DNA of 64,000 bases from Epiperipatus broadwayi. Its lineage: Eukaryota; Onychophora; Udeonychophora; Euonychophora; Peripatidae. A model generated the notes under the pieces. It worked only from the letters and a program-made list of their open reading frames with translations, did no database searches and was not told the DNA's origin. The DNA lies in contig JAQFVV010012434.1 in the NCBI GenBank assembly GCA_028023455.1, forward strand, positions 6,724,264 to 6,788,263. The letters are read 5' to 3'. This document shows, one piece after another, positions 50,885-61,960 of this stretch (its first letter is position 1; each line of letters begins with the position of its first letter). The position numbers and the translations under genes were made by a program.

Positions 50885-51456
50885 GTTCTCTTATTCTTTC
50901 TTGGTTATAAAAATGAAAAGTTTATGAATGACGTTCCTTGGTCATCTCTTAAATAATAATTATTTGCACACACATATAAATATTGACCAATACACAAAAC
51001 AAACACGTTCCTGCAGGAAAACAAAACAATATTATTTTAATTCATAAGAGCAGATTCAATGTTCTTAGCTATTAGCCAATAAATTGCTGTTGACATTATA
51101 TATGAGGAATTTTATTAATTAAGCAATATATTTTTTTATGATGCACATAAAGTAGTAGTTCATATTTCATTCCTAGGATATATTCAAAAATTTTATTTTA
51201 CATTTTTAAAGCCATTCAGAATGTAATTATTTAACTAATAATATTTGTCTAGATGAGTTTGTTGGCAATATTTTAGACAGAGAAGTTTCACAATGAGTGA
51301 GGAGTGCAATTAATAAAACAAAGTCATATAATTTATCCATTTTATAAATTCATTTCTCCTATTAGTTTGGAGAAACAAATAAATATTAACAGTACATTCA
51401 ATTGCACATTTAGTCTTATATTTTTAAACAGGTAAAAATAGAAATAATTACGCAAA

Positions 51457-51770
51457 TGTTCTAATAATAATAATGATGATAAAATTAAATGATTCATACG
51501 CATCCTTTTAAATCTTCTTTTATAACTAGCATCAAATTTATTAGAAAGTTCTTAAAATGTTTAATAAAAGTTCACATATCCTCCAGACATAGTACAAGTA
51601 TACCCACACTGCCATTGTTCCATTAATACCATAATTAAAACTTAAGAAAAATAAATTTGAAAAATAAACAAACATTCTTCTTTCCCATTAGGTTTAAAGT
51701 TTAAATTAAGCAAATTAACAATACTATTATACATTCCCATTCTTTCTTTTAATAGTGACAATTTAAACTT
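51457..51770. repeat. Long inverted repeat, right arm
   Basis: It is the partner of the left arm, with one clear difference in a TGTCGGGAGG / TGTCTGGAGG block. The interior at 50885-51456 has no coding frame. Confidence 0.85.
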
Positions 51771-52189
51771 AAATAATATAGTATAGACACTTACATGCAT
51801 TTCAGACAATGGTTGGAGAATCTAAATAGTCAGCCAAGGATAGGACCAATGTATCTCTTAGTGTTGTTTAAGTACTCATATCTGTGAACCAATAATATAT
51901 TTTATTCTTTCAGCTTGAACATTGGAAGAAAAAAATATATATTATCAAACTTTGTTAATAAATGAATTTAAAAATGAAACAGTATTGGAATATCTTTTAA
52001 CAGTTTGTAGCCACAGTTAGTTGTTGGAGTGGTAGTTGCAGTCAGAGTAGTTGTAGTAGTCTGTAGTTGTCTTTTTTATAGATTTTTAAAATATTACCTC
52101 ACACTTTTTCTCTTCCAATAGTCCAAGATATCTGAAAGTTCAAAGATCACCAGACAGAGACTAATTGCTCCTCCCATTACAATAAGACT

Positions 52190-52396
52190 TATTTATGCAA
52201 GAAATTTTGTCTTGAAAAAAAAAAGAAAAGTGGGGGAAAAATTATTGTTTTTTAAATAAATAAAAAATATTAAATATTAAATTGATCTAAGAATTAAATA
52301 TTCTGTACTTTAAAAACAACAGAATAAAAACTAATAACAATTGTTTAATAATTCACCAGTCCAATACTCAATTAATTCACTTAAAATGTAATTAAG
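52190..52396 (+). repeat. Outer direct repeat, right copy
   Basis: It matches 50366-50573. Beyond it the sequence is unrelated to what follows the left copy. Confidence 0.85.
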
Positions 52397-52960
52397 CTGG
52401 TTTTTAACACTATTATTTATGAAATTAAATATTTGAATATGAGATGTGATATTTAATGAAGCATATGAATGAAAAATGAAGTTGAATAATGATATTGACA
52501 TACATGAATATTTACAAACAATGCACTATAGACACTAAACCGATATGACTAAATGACTATGTTAATGATGATGAGTGAAACATATTTCACTGTTTATACT
52601 ATAAATTAAAACATATAAAGCAAATGAACTAGAGAATCATTCAAATAAGTCTTAATATTTATTTGTGAACAAACAAAAATTAGCATTAACTCAAACTGAA
52701 CTGACTATGTTTATAACAAGCCACTCCCCTATCCTATCATTAATTATACCTTAAAGTAAGAAACTAAACATCTAATAATTTTTAAATTGGACCTACATGT
52801 ACGTCTAATCATAGTTTTAAGTCACAAATAAAAAAATTTTAAAATTTCATGTTATTTCATTTTTTTTTTTAATAAGATAATGTCAGATGTTACTGATATA
52901 ATACCATACAATTACAATTAATATTTCTGGTTCCAAACCAGAAAGTCACAATATATATAT
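52397..52960. other. AT-rich spacer
   Basis: No gene or clear repeat is seen. Confidence 0.5.
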
Positions 52961-54502
52961 GATCAATAGATGGAGCTTTACCAAGATCTCCAAACAAGCG
53001 TATTTGTTTACATAAACATCAGAGTCAATATTCACTGTCTCTTTCATTTTGCTCCACCCTCAAATCAGCTGATCTCAAGCTGATTTGCTCTCATCAGTGA
53101 AGGGATAGGATTAGAAACTAGACCTAAATATTAACTCCAAGCATTTATGCAAAACGTTTCTATCAGTTTGCAAGCATGAATTTTTTAGACACCTAAATGT
53201 CTTCAAACTCAGCCTATCAAACTAGATAGCTATGTGGGTCTGATATCAGTTCAGTTTCTCCACATAATCAAAGCTTCTGCAATCTATATCATTGCAAGAA
53301 AACTTTAAAGGTACATTTATGAAAAACAAAACAAGTTTTATATATGTAAAAACCTGCTATCGCTTGTATTAATGATCAATAGATGGAGCTTTACCAAGAC
53401 CTCCAAACAAGCGTATTTGTTTACATAAACATCAGAGTCAATATTCACTGTCTCTTTCATTTTGCTCCACCCTCAGATCAGCTGATTTGCTCTCATCAGT
53501 GAAGGGATAGGAGTTAGAAACGAGACCTAAATATTAACTCCAAGCGTTTATGCAAAACGTTTCTATCAGTTTGCAAGCATGAATTTTTTAGACACCTAAA
53601 TGTCTTCAAACTCAGCCTATCAAACAAGATAGGTCTTGGTAAAGCTCCATCTATTGATTATTAATACAAGTGATAGCAGGTTTTTACGTATATAAAACTT
53701 GTTTTGTTTTTCATAAATGTACCTTTAAAGTTTTCTTGCAATAATATAGATTGCAGCTTTGATTATGTGGAGAAACTGAACTGATATCAGACCCACATAG
53801 CTATCTAGTTTGATAGGTTGAGTTTGAAGACATTTAGGTGTCTAAAAATTCATGCTTGCAAACTGATAGAAACGTTTTGCATAAACGCTTGGAGTTAATA
53901 TTTAGGTCTAGTTTCTAACTCCTACCCCTACACTGATGAAAGCAAATCAGCTTGAAATCAGCTGATCTGAGGGTGGAGCAAAATGAAAGACAATGAATAT
54001 TGACTCTGACGTTTATGTAAACAAATACGCTTGTTTGGAGGTCTTGGTAAAGCTCCATCTATTGATTATTAATACAAGTGATAGCAGGTTTTTACATATA
54101 TAAAACTTTTGTTGCAATGATATAGATTGCAGAAGCTTTGATTATGTGGAGAAACTGAACTGATATCAGACCCACATAGCTATCTAGTTTGATAGGCTGA
54201 GTTTGAAGACATTTAGGTGTCTAAAAAATTCATGCTTGCAAACTGATAGAAACGTTTTGCATAAACGCTTGGAGTTAATATTTAGGTCTAGTTTCTAACT
54301 CCTATCCCTTCACTGATGAGAGCAAATCAGCTTGAAATCAGTTGATCTGAGGGTGGAGCAAAATGAAAGAGACAGTGAATATTGACTCTGATGTTTATGT
54401 AAACAAATACGCTTGTTTGGAGGTCTTGGTAAAGCTCCATCTATTGATCATTAATACAAGCGATAGCAGGTTTTTACGTATATAAAACTTTTGTTTTTCA
54501 TA
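52961..54502. repeat. Satellite of about 413 bp that reverses direction, forming a 1.5-kb palindrome
   Basis: Forward units start at 52961 and 53374 (period 413) with GATCAATAGATGGAGCTTTA. The second is cut off near 53632, and there the same unit continues in reverse orientation (AGGTCTTGGTAAAGCTCCAT). Reverse units run to about 54066 and 54450, and a partial third ends in GTTTTTCATATATATA. Units are highly similar. Each contains a CAGCTGATC...CAGCTGATTTGCTC segment and a less AT-rich core. No coding capacity is evident. The structure could extrude a large cruciform. Confidence 0.85.
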
Positions 54503-56590
54503 TATATATATAAAATAAAAAAAAGATCAGCAGTTTATGTATATTCAAATAATGATTATAATTAGAAATGATAAACCATTCTTTTTTCTATTTTTCAGAT
54601 AATCACAAAGAGTTCTAAAGAAATTAAGAATGCACAAAGAATTCATCTAATTCTTTGGCAATTTAAATCTATTTTGCAATATATTTTTTTCTGATTTTCT
54701 AATAATTTATTCAATGCTTTTTCTGGATATATGTCTTTTAGTTTTTAGCTTATTCCTAGAAGAATCTCCTTAAAATTGACAAACTACCATATATTTATAA
54801 AATAAATCAGTCAGGTTGATAATATTTGTTAATAATTGGATGGTGAAGAACGGTAATGTAAACTTAAAAAACTCTTAACTGTATTAAATATTTGGAAATA
54901 TCTTTTATATTTCTTAGTGTTCCATTCACAATAAGACTTAAGAATTTTGTCTATATATAATCTATCTTAAACAGACTATAGAAGTTAATAACTGTAAAAC
55001 ATTCATAATAGCACAATGGCAATAGTGAAAAATAGTGATGGGGATATTATAGTTTTCTTTATATTTGTTGCCATTATAATTTTAGTAAGTAAAAAATATC
55101 CAGTGATATTTCATCTAGCTTATGGAACTTTTTCAAAGATAGAGAAAGAAAAAACCTTATTTTCTATTGTAACTATTTCAAAAAATAGTACAAATAAAAA
55201 TTATGAGATCAAAGATTGCATACTAAAGTCCATTTCCAAAATAGAGGAAGGACAAATACAAATTTGTGCATTTATTTACAAATTAGTGTAAAAAAAATTA
55301 AAATATATCTGTATACAAATGTTTCTTACTAAAGAAAATTTATCTATTGTCGATATGTGTGTAGTTTTTCTGATAAACGTATATATAAATTTCATTTCTC
55401 TGTCTTACTTAACTTATTGTAGTATATATATTTTTCTATCTATATTGGAAATAAATTTTATTATTCAGTCTCAGATCTTGCAATTATTATTTATGATTGT
55501 AATTTCTTAATTCACTAGGATGTTATTCAAGTATATAAAATAAATAGTTCTCTTCTATTATTTAAATATATTTTTTGTTAGCTTTTTATTTATATTTTAG
55601 TATCTAATTTTACAAAGCAAGATGAAACAAAAAAAAAAAGATATTTCATCCCCTTAGTGGACTTCTTTGGAGAAAAAACCTATAGCAAATACTTAAGAAA
55701 ATAAACCACCCAACAATCAGAGACTTAATAGTAAAATTCATTTCCAAAATAGAATATATGTTACAAAATGTCATTTATGAAAATAAATATAAAATAACAA
55801 ATTTTACTTACCATACTATTACACTTACTAACTACTGAATATTTGAAATAAGAAGCATATAAGGAGAATCCTGGAGATTCCTATTATTTCAATGATGTTA
55901 TACTGTAAATATTCTAAACCAGATTTCTATATAAATAAGTTACTACAGACACATAGGTTTGTGGGACAGTATCTTTCAAAAATTTGCTGAATAAAATCGT
56001 TCATATCTTTTCACTTTTTACTTAGAGAAATCTGATTAGTATAAAATTATTAATTGAAAAATAAAATTTGAACATAATATGACTGATAAGGAGTTCCAAA
56101 ATCATAATATTATCTGCATCTCATTTTACCTTTTTAATAATTCATTAAAATAAAAATGTGCAGATGTAATTTCTGATATTTCACATCTAGTTTCTCTGTT
56201 GGCACTGTGATAGTTATACCTGAGCATTGCTTCAAATAATTATTATATTTTACTCTTTGAAAAAAATGTATTAGCCATTTTTTTTAGAAAGAACGAGAAA
56301 ATAATCAAATATTTTTTTGACAAATCAAGTTCCAATGAAAAAAAATGATATAAAAACTTTTTAATCATTCTCATATGCAGAATTTATTAAAGATACTTAT
56401 TCAACATTATAACTCTATTTATTTATTAAACATTTAAAAAAAAATTAGTCATTATAATTCTGTATAATGCTTATCTTGAATAAAATACATTTCTCTAATT
56501 AACAACCAAGTCTATAGCTTTATTTAAATATGAATATCTAATAGTATGTATGTAAACATCATTTATAATTTTTCTTAGAAAAAATCACAG
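54503..56590. other. AT-rich non-coding DNA with one weak ORF
   Basis: The plus-strand frame 55016-55291 (91 codons) begins with a predicted membrane-like stretch, IIVFFIFVAIIILVS, but matches no family I know. A segment, CATTTCCAAAATAGA, recurs at 55231 and 55740. I do not call a gene. Confidence 0.4.
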
Positions 56591-56605
56591 ATAATTAATT
56601 TTCCA

Positions 56606-56613
56606 ACATTTTT
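56606..56613 (-). terminator. AATAAA polyadenylation signal
   Basis: The minus strand reads AAATAAAA shortly after the TGA of the terminal exon. The very short 3' untranslated region is possible but unproven. Confidence 0.4.
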
Positions 56614-58215
56614 TTATTTAATTCAATCAAGATAATTTCCAGGCTTCTTTACTACAAACTGAATAAATTCTTTAGAATGCTGGTTTGAATATTTGATTAC
56701 ATAATCTCTAGTAAATTCCGTTATCTCACTCAAATGGATGTCATCATTTAAAACAACTAAATCGGATTCTGGGGCATTGATAAAAGCTAGTTTTCGGAGA
56801 AATTGAAATAACCATTCAGAAGCATCATCCCTTTTCAAACAATTTTCTAAAAAAAATATAAAATTTACATTTTTAATTTATTCCAATTATTTATTAAAAA
56901 AGGATTACTTATGAAAAAAAAGTGCAATTTTCTATATAGAACAACAAATCATTTAGTTTACCCAAAAATATCTGGCTATCTTAAAGTTACAATATATTTG
57001 CCTAATAGTGCAAGAATCTTTGAGGCAGATAGATCATATAACTGGAATCAATCTTTATACAAAGAAGATTTGGAAATATAATATATTCATTAGCAATAAC
57101 AATCATTTCTCAATACTTACATTAGACAGAAAGCATATAATATTAATACAAGGAACTTATGACATCAGAAATAATGCAATGTAGTATACATTTATATATA
57201 TTAAGTGCAATAATGCTCAAGGCTAAATCAGTTTATAAATAATCATTAAAATCATTCAACACTTAGACAATCCAATATCAGCATTATTATACTTATTATT
57301 TTGGTGCAATTTGAAAATTTTAATTGCAGTTTGTAATATTATAATTGACTATTTATTAGTTTGAATTCAAGGAGGTTTATTTAAACTTCTCTGTATCAAT
57401 AATTTCAATCTCTGTGGTCAAATTGCAATCTTTAGTGTCTATATAAATATATTACATCATAAATAAATGTGGAATTCAACATTTATTGTTAAAAAGAGGT
57501 TGCCTTGACAACAGATTAAGATTGTTGACTGATTTAAATAATTATTTATATGCAGGGATACTAAAAAATAACTGGAATTTTATAATAAAAAATTGTTTAT
57601 TTATTTTTAAGTGTTATAAATTTAATCACTTTCAAATTACTATCATTTGATGCAACATACTGGTCTAAATGTATTTTTCATTTTTCAAAGTAATCCAGAA
57701 ATACTTGCAAAGTGATGCTTTTAACATCTCTGTCATTTTTCCTCCACCACTTCCAAGTCTGCAAAAAAAAGGAGACATTTTTTCATTCAAGAGATTTAAA
57801 AAAATTGTATGAAGTGAGATTTGAGCAAACATGACTGATAGATGAGTTGAATTATGCAGAATTCAATTAAAAAGTGTTTCACACTCAAGGCTTTGAGAGA
57901 TGGCAATGTTGGGGTGGAGTTTCCACTGTACACAAAATGAGATATTTGTTTTACTGCATCACATAAATGTTTCAGAACTTTCAGATAAAAATGTCTGACC
58001 ACTACAAATTAAATCTGAAAGAAAAATGCCATTTGTGGTAAAAAAAAAATCAGCATTAATTTTAACTTTTATCATTATATAAAAAAAAGACAAATACACA
58101 AACACACTTCAGAAAAAAAAGCGCAATGTGAAGCTACAATTTCACACAGCGATGTTATTTGGCAGACTGATGCAAAAGGGTCCATGTAAGAAATATGTAA
58201 CAGTTGAAGCATATA
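56606..58215 (-). CDS. 3' end of an unidentified minus-strand host gene (three putative exons)
   Basis: Putative exons are 58146-58215, 57885-58001 and 56623-56846, with introns of 144 and 1038 bases. Phases chain as 0/1, 1/1, 1/stop. Joined, they would give about 137 residues. The encoded peptide is helical, with recognisably protein-like composition: LQLLHISYMDPFASVCQITS, then FYLKVLKHLCDAVKQISHF, then ASEWLFQFLRKLAFINAPES. An AATAAA polyA signal lies just after the stop. I do not recognise the family and see no catalytic motif. The upstream donors (GTGTGA, GTGAAA) are weak, and the first exon's opposite strand is also open. Confidence therefore falls from the last exon to the first. More upstream exons should lie at higher coordinates. 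Confidence 0.4.
56623..56846 (-). CDS. Terminal exon of the unidentified minus-strand gene
   Basis: The exon follows a clean acceptor (a T-run ending TTTTTTTTAG), enters with two bases of a split codon, and is open for 74 codons to TGA. The sequence includes NCLKRDDASEWLFQFLRKLA, LVVLNDDIHLSEITEFTRDY and SKEFIQFVVKKPGNYLD at the C-terminus. The mixed residues and varied codons are unlike a chance frame in this AT-rich DNA. An ATG is absent because this is an internal reading, so a gene finder may call a false start near 56838. I cannot name the protein. Confidence 0.55.
57885..58001 (-). CDS. Internal exon of the unidentified minus-strand gene
   Basis: The acceptor is TTTAATTTGTAG with a stronger pyrimidine tract just upstream; using that earlier CAG would put a TAA in frame. 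The exon encodes VRHFYLKVLKHLCDAVKQIS and then FVYSGNSTPTLPSLKAL, flanked by split codons. The donor, CTTGA|GTGTGA, is weak. The frame stays open past it to a stop at 57796, so read-through to a different end is possible. Confidence 0.45.
58146..58215 (-). CDS. Possible upstream exon of the unidentified minus-strand gene
   Basis: After an acceptor (GTGTACCTGTTATAG) the frame reads YMLQLLHISYMDPFASVCQI, then TSL, and a donor at GCTGT|GTGAAA leaves one base, as the next exon needs. The segment is richer in G and C than its surroundings. The plus strand is also open across it, with KKYVTVEAYTITGTQTRECF, so it could belong to a different gene or to a repeat. Confidence 0.25.
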
Positions 58216-58259
58216 CTATAACAGGTACACAAACCCGAGAATGTTTCTGGTTATAGATA

Positions 58260-59731
58260 TATATATATATACGCTTGTGAATTTTAAAATTAACAATTTG
58301 TCTTATAATATAGCAATCTATTCAAATAAACCAAATTAAAATTAAATAAATGTTATATTTATTATAACTAATTGCTTGAAAAATCTATTTAAAATTTATC
58401 TCTACCATATTTTGAAACTCAAGTTTCATCTTCATGAGATATTTAAATATTTTTTTCAGATATGACAATATTATAACCTCTGTGAGATTACCAAACACAC
58501 ATAATATAAAACTGAAAATAATTAATATTAAAAAAAAAGAAATTTAAATATGTAGACTTTAAAAACAATTACAAAATGAATCCACAAATTATTGGTTCAT
58601 ACAATGCAATAATTGTACAAGATACACTTTTTCACTAAATTAAGATTTCTACAATAAATGCTAGTGACTGACACATTTATGTAATGAGAAAAATGTGACT
58701 GGCAGGTAGATAGTTCTTATGATCATGATCATCAGCTTTTATTTTATAAGAATAATATAATTTGTTTTCATATAATGCTGATTATTAAATTCAGTAGATA
58801 ACAAACTATTGCACACATGCATTACAAATCTTAATTATTAAACCCAGAATAGAAATGGACATTGAAGAAATTGAGATTATGAAATGCAGAGAATAAAGAA
58901 ATACTATGAATTACTAAAGATATTTATGTAAAACATACAATAACAATAATTAATACTGAGTTGGCTATTTACAGTTTAACTTATGAATAGACAGGAATGT
59001 ACATATTTGAAATTAAAAATAGTACTGATTATCAGAATATCCTTACAGAAGATCATAATCCTAAACACTAACTTTTAAAGGATTAGTTGAACTCTTACAT
59101 TACTTCAAGATATTTAAAATTATTAAAATAAAATAAGTGGTTATAATGATATTCTAATAAAAATATTTCTCACCAAAGTTAAATTAAGATAAATTTTGTT
59201 TGAGAACATAATAGCTAAGAGAACAAAACAAATACCAATAATTTATATACCACATCCAGATTTCTAATAAAGAGAAATTGTTAAATATATATAAATTATT
59301 TATAAAGTGTTAATAGTATAAAAATATTTCTAATTTTGGCTGCCAAACCAGACTTCAATACTTCAGCAATATATAAGTTTATAGTATTTTTCTTTGTTGA
59401 CATTTATCAGCATACAGCTAGTTTACAGATACATTCAAAATAATATCAATGTTTGTTATTTAATAATGGATGGCTGACTGAATCGTTTCCTGTCTAATAT
59501 TTCTTATCAATTGATTTAAGCTTCAAACTTCCAATTAATCTGGAGATGAATAATTATGTTAATTCCATAGAATCAGAGAAGATAACCTTGATCTAAAAAA
59601 TAATTTTTGTAATCAAGTATCATTTCATATTCCAAGCATTGAAGAAGTTAGTATCAGCAGAATTTGCTTACAGAAAGCTTAAAGGTCAGTGATGCAAAAC
59701 TTCTCTTAATACTCAAATCAACAATTTTGAC
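58260..59731. other. AT-rich non-coding DNA
   Basis: No gene is seen. A short TA run lies near 58257-58272. Confidence 0.5.
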
Positions 59732-60092
59732 AGAGGCTAAACTCTCCATACAGTAGCGCCACTCAGTGTATAGTTCAGATCTATACAACTATACAAGATA
59801 ATGAATTTGAATTGAAAACATTTGTGTTTTCATTTTGGACTCAAAGCTTTTTATTTTTAGCTAATAAGGTAAAAAGTGGCTGCTAGAGGATTGCATTATA
59901 TCTTAAGATCTAGGTGGAGCATTCTCAGATCCAAGACTCTCAGATGAGCAGGCACTAGATGGGGATTTTATGCAAAAACCTTCTTGCATCCATTGATTAC
60001 TCTGGCTTGCACAGAGTGGTGATACTGTATGGAGAGTTTAGCCTCTGTATAAATAATTGTGTAAACATAAAGAATGGTGATTATGTGATGTT
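59732..60092. mobile_element. MITE-like element, copy 3, with terminal inverted repeats
   Basis: CAGAGGCTAAACTCTCCATA followed by CAGTAGCGCCACTC at 59732 is mirrored near 60006-60042 (GAGTGGTGATACTGTATGGAG...). The right part, including AGGCACTAGATGGGGATTTT and a GGTGATTATGTGATGTTTAA tail, is homologous to 19650-19795. It is non-coding. Confidence 0.65.
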
Positions 60093-60400
60093 TAACAATT
60101 TTGACTTAACTTTTATTTTCAGATAACTTAAAATTAACTTAAAACTTTCTATATATTTTCTAAAGTTGTTTGTAAAAAAAACAAAGAATATAAACAAATA
60201 GTCAGATATTGTTTTCTTAGATACAACTGTTTATAAATACATTAAATTTCACAAATACTTGTTATACATAATTTTATTTATATGACCATTTACAAACAAT
60301 TAACATATTTGGTTTTAAAATAAAACATATAATTTTAAAAATTTTAAATAAAATTATTTAACCCAACTTCACATATTATATATCATTTCATTATTACATG

Positions 60401-60478
60401 GACCTACGTGGTTTGGCTCAATTAGTAAAGGATCTGACTAGAAATGGAGATATGGCAGAATCGATTCAAGTGCTCAAA
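60401..60478 (+). repeat. tRNA-like sequence, probably a SINE head
   Basis: It has TGGTTTGGCTCAATTAGTAA as an A-box-like region and GAATCGATTCAAG as a B-box-like region with tRNA-like spacing. CTGACTAGAAATGGAGA would be the anticodon arm. The acceptor stem does not pair well, so it is not a working tRNA gene. Confidence 0.45.
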
Positions 60479-61251
60479 CTTCTTATGAACTCCCAAGCAA
60501 TAATGCTATTAGCCTTTTTTTATTACATGCAATTAAATAATTAAATTTAATAATTATCATCAAATAAAATAATATTGCCTCAATATATAATCAGAAGTTT
60601 TCAATATATCTATATATAGAAAAAACATTTTACAATGTCTTCCAAGCTTTATTTTTCCAAATAATTAAACAGAAATTTATATATATATATATTAGTGATT
60701 GTGATATTTCACATACTATTAAAATTCACTGAAATGCTAGAATCATTCGATTGGCAAATTATGTCAAATTATCACTAAGAACAAGTGCTATTGTTAGTAG
60801 ATAATTGCATCTATCTATACTGAGGTCAAGAACTTAACAAATATAGTAATAAAGAAATAATATAAAAGCTTGATTTTGTCTATTTATTTACTTTTTTGGC
60901 AATTCCTAATGCACTTTCTGATGATAATTAAATTATACATCAAAACATTTTTCCAATTAAAAATGTTAAAACACACAAAACATTAAATTTTTTTATAACA
61001 TCTATTCAAGTATGCTTTGTAAATTAAAAATCTGGATTAATTGAAATTAAAATATGCTACACTTTGTTCAAAGATAATATAAAAAGGCAAAAAAGTAGCA
61101 GTTGAACATTAGATATTCAAATTAAATATTATTTGAATATGTCTGGAGAATCAATATGACATATTAATACCATGTAACACAGAAATGAAAATACATACCA
61201 ACATAATATTTTTTTTTTCAAATAGATCCCTAAGAACATGGTAGCTATTAC
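60479..61251. other. AT-rich non-coding DNA
   Basis: Nothing is recognised here. Confidence 0.5.
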
Positions 61252-61279
61252 CTGTCAGAAAACTCACGAGTCTCATAAT
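61252..61279 (-). other. Candidate 28-nt microexon (minus strand)
   Basis: A good acceptor (CATATTTTACAG) and donor (ACAG|GTAATA) bracket 28 bases. One frame reads YETREFSD. A similar 26-nt candidate lies at 61452-61477 (TTTTATCTACAG acceptor, CTCA|GTAAGC donor). Two such pairs 170 bp apart are suggestive but may be chance in AT-rich DNA. Their phases do not chain directly with the exon at 58215. Confidence 0.2.
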
Positions 61280-61659
61280 CTGTAAAATATGAAAAATTTA
61301 AGAGCTAAATTATTGATATATGAACTGGCTACAGTATTTGTGTTTGAATTTGATTTGTTTCATATTTAAAAATTAGTCTCAATTGTAATGAGTGCATTCA
61401 CAAAACAAATACAAGATCTAGAACCAAACAAGATCAGAAATTAATGCTTACTGAGGGAGACCAACAAACATAAATGACTGTAGATAAAATCTCAATACTC
61501 ATTTCAATATAAAAACAGGCTATCACAGGCAAAAAATTTAGAGTTAAACTATTTTTTCAAAACCAATTTTCTTATACGATAATGAAATTACAAGCATATG
61601 CAGTAGACAGTTGAAACTAAAAACATGTAATAGAATCAGAAAAAAAAAATTCATATAAG

Positions 61660-61960
61660 ATGTTTACTAAAAAAATCCTATCAATCAAAATCATGTTTTC
61701 TAGCTGTGATTATGATTATGCAACTGGAAATTTGGGCAATAAAATCGTAGTGTTTTCTTGGACTAATCATTATTCTGCATGGATATATCAGAAGTGCAGA
61801 CTATCCAAATGTTTTGGAAAATCAGATACATTTTGTTGTTTGTTACTACTGGGCAAGTCATTTTTCATGATGATAATGCTCGTCATATTTTGCATGCAAA
61901 TAAATCTTGGTTTGAGTATATAAAGCCTGTCACAACTTTTATAATTCTATTTTAAATATT
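61660..61960 (+). pseudogene. Possible decayed transposase fragment
   Basis: An 87-codon frame (61660-61923) includes SWTNHYSAWIYQKCRLSKCF. In an overlapping frame near 61862 the sequence reads FHDDNARHILHANKSWFEYI, which resembles the catalytic HDNARPH-type block of mariner-like DDE/D transposases. The rest of the domain cannot be followed, so the call is weak. Confidence 0.25.

Larger units (their letters stand above)
50366..52396. mobile_element. Nested structure: direct repeats flanking a long-TIR element
   Basis: Outer direct repeats of about 207 bp (50366-50573 and 52190-52396) differ at only a few bases. Directly against the left one lies an element with inverted arms of about 314 bp (50571-50884 and 51457-51770) and a non-coding interior of about 570 bp. 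The arms are also very similar. Between the right arm and the right direct repeat are about 420 bases of other sequence. No transposase is present. It may be a foldback-type element inside a duplicated segment, or a composite mobile unit. Confidence 0.7.

Noticed and set aside
55016-55291. 91-codon ORF with a membrane-like segment
   Set aside because: AT-driven residue content, no family match, no splice or promoter support.
57690-57772. Exon after a strong TTTTTTTGCAG acceptor (frames TWKWWRKNDRDV or LGSGGGKMTEML)
   Set aside because: No usable donor or phase links it with the 56.6-kb exon, and two frames are equally open. It could be an alternative last exon, but evidence is insufficient.
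60401-60478. Functional tRNA gene
   Set aside because: The A and B boxes are only approximate and the acceptor stem does not pair.
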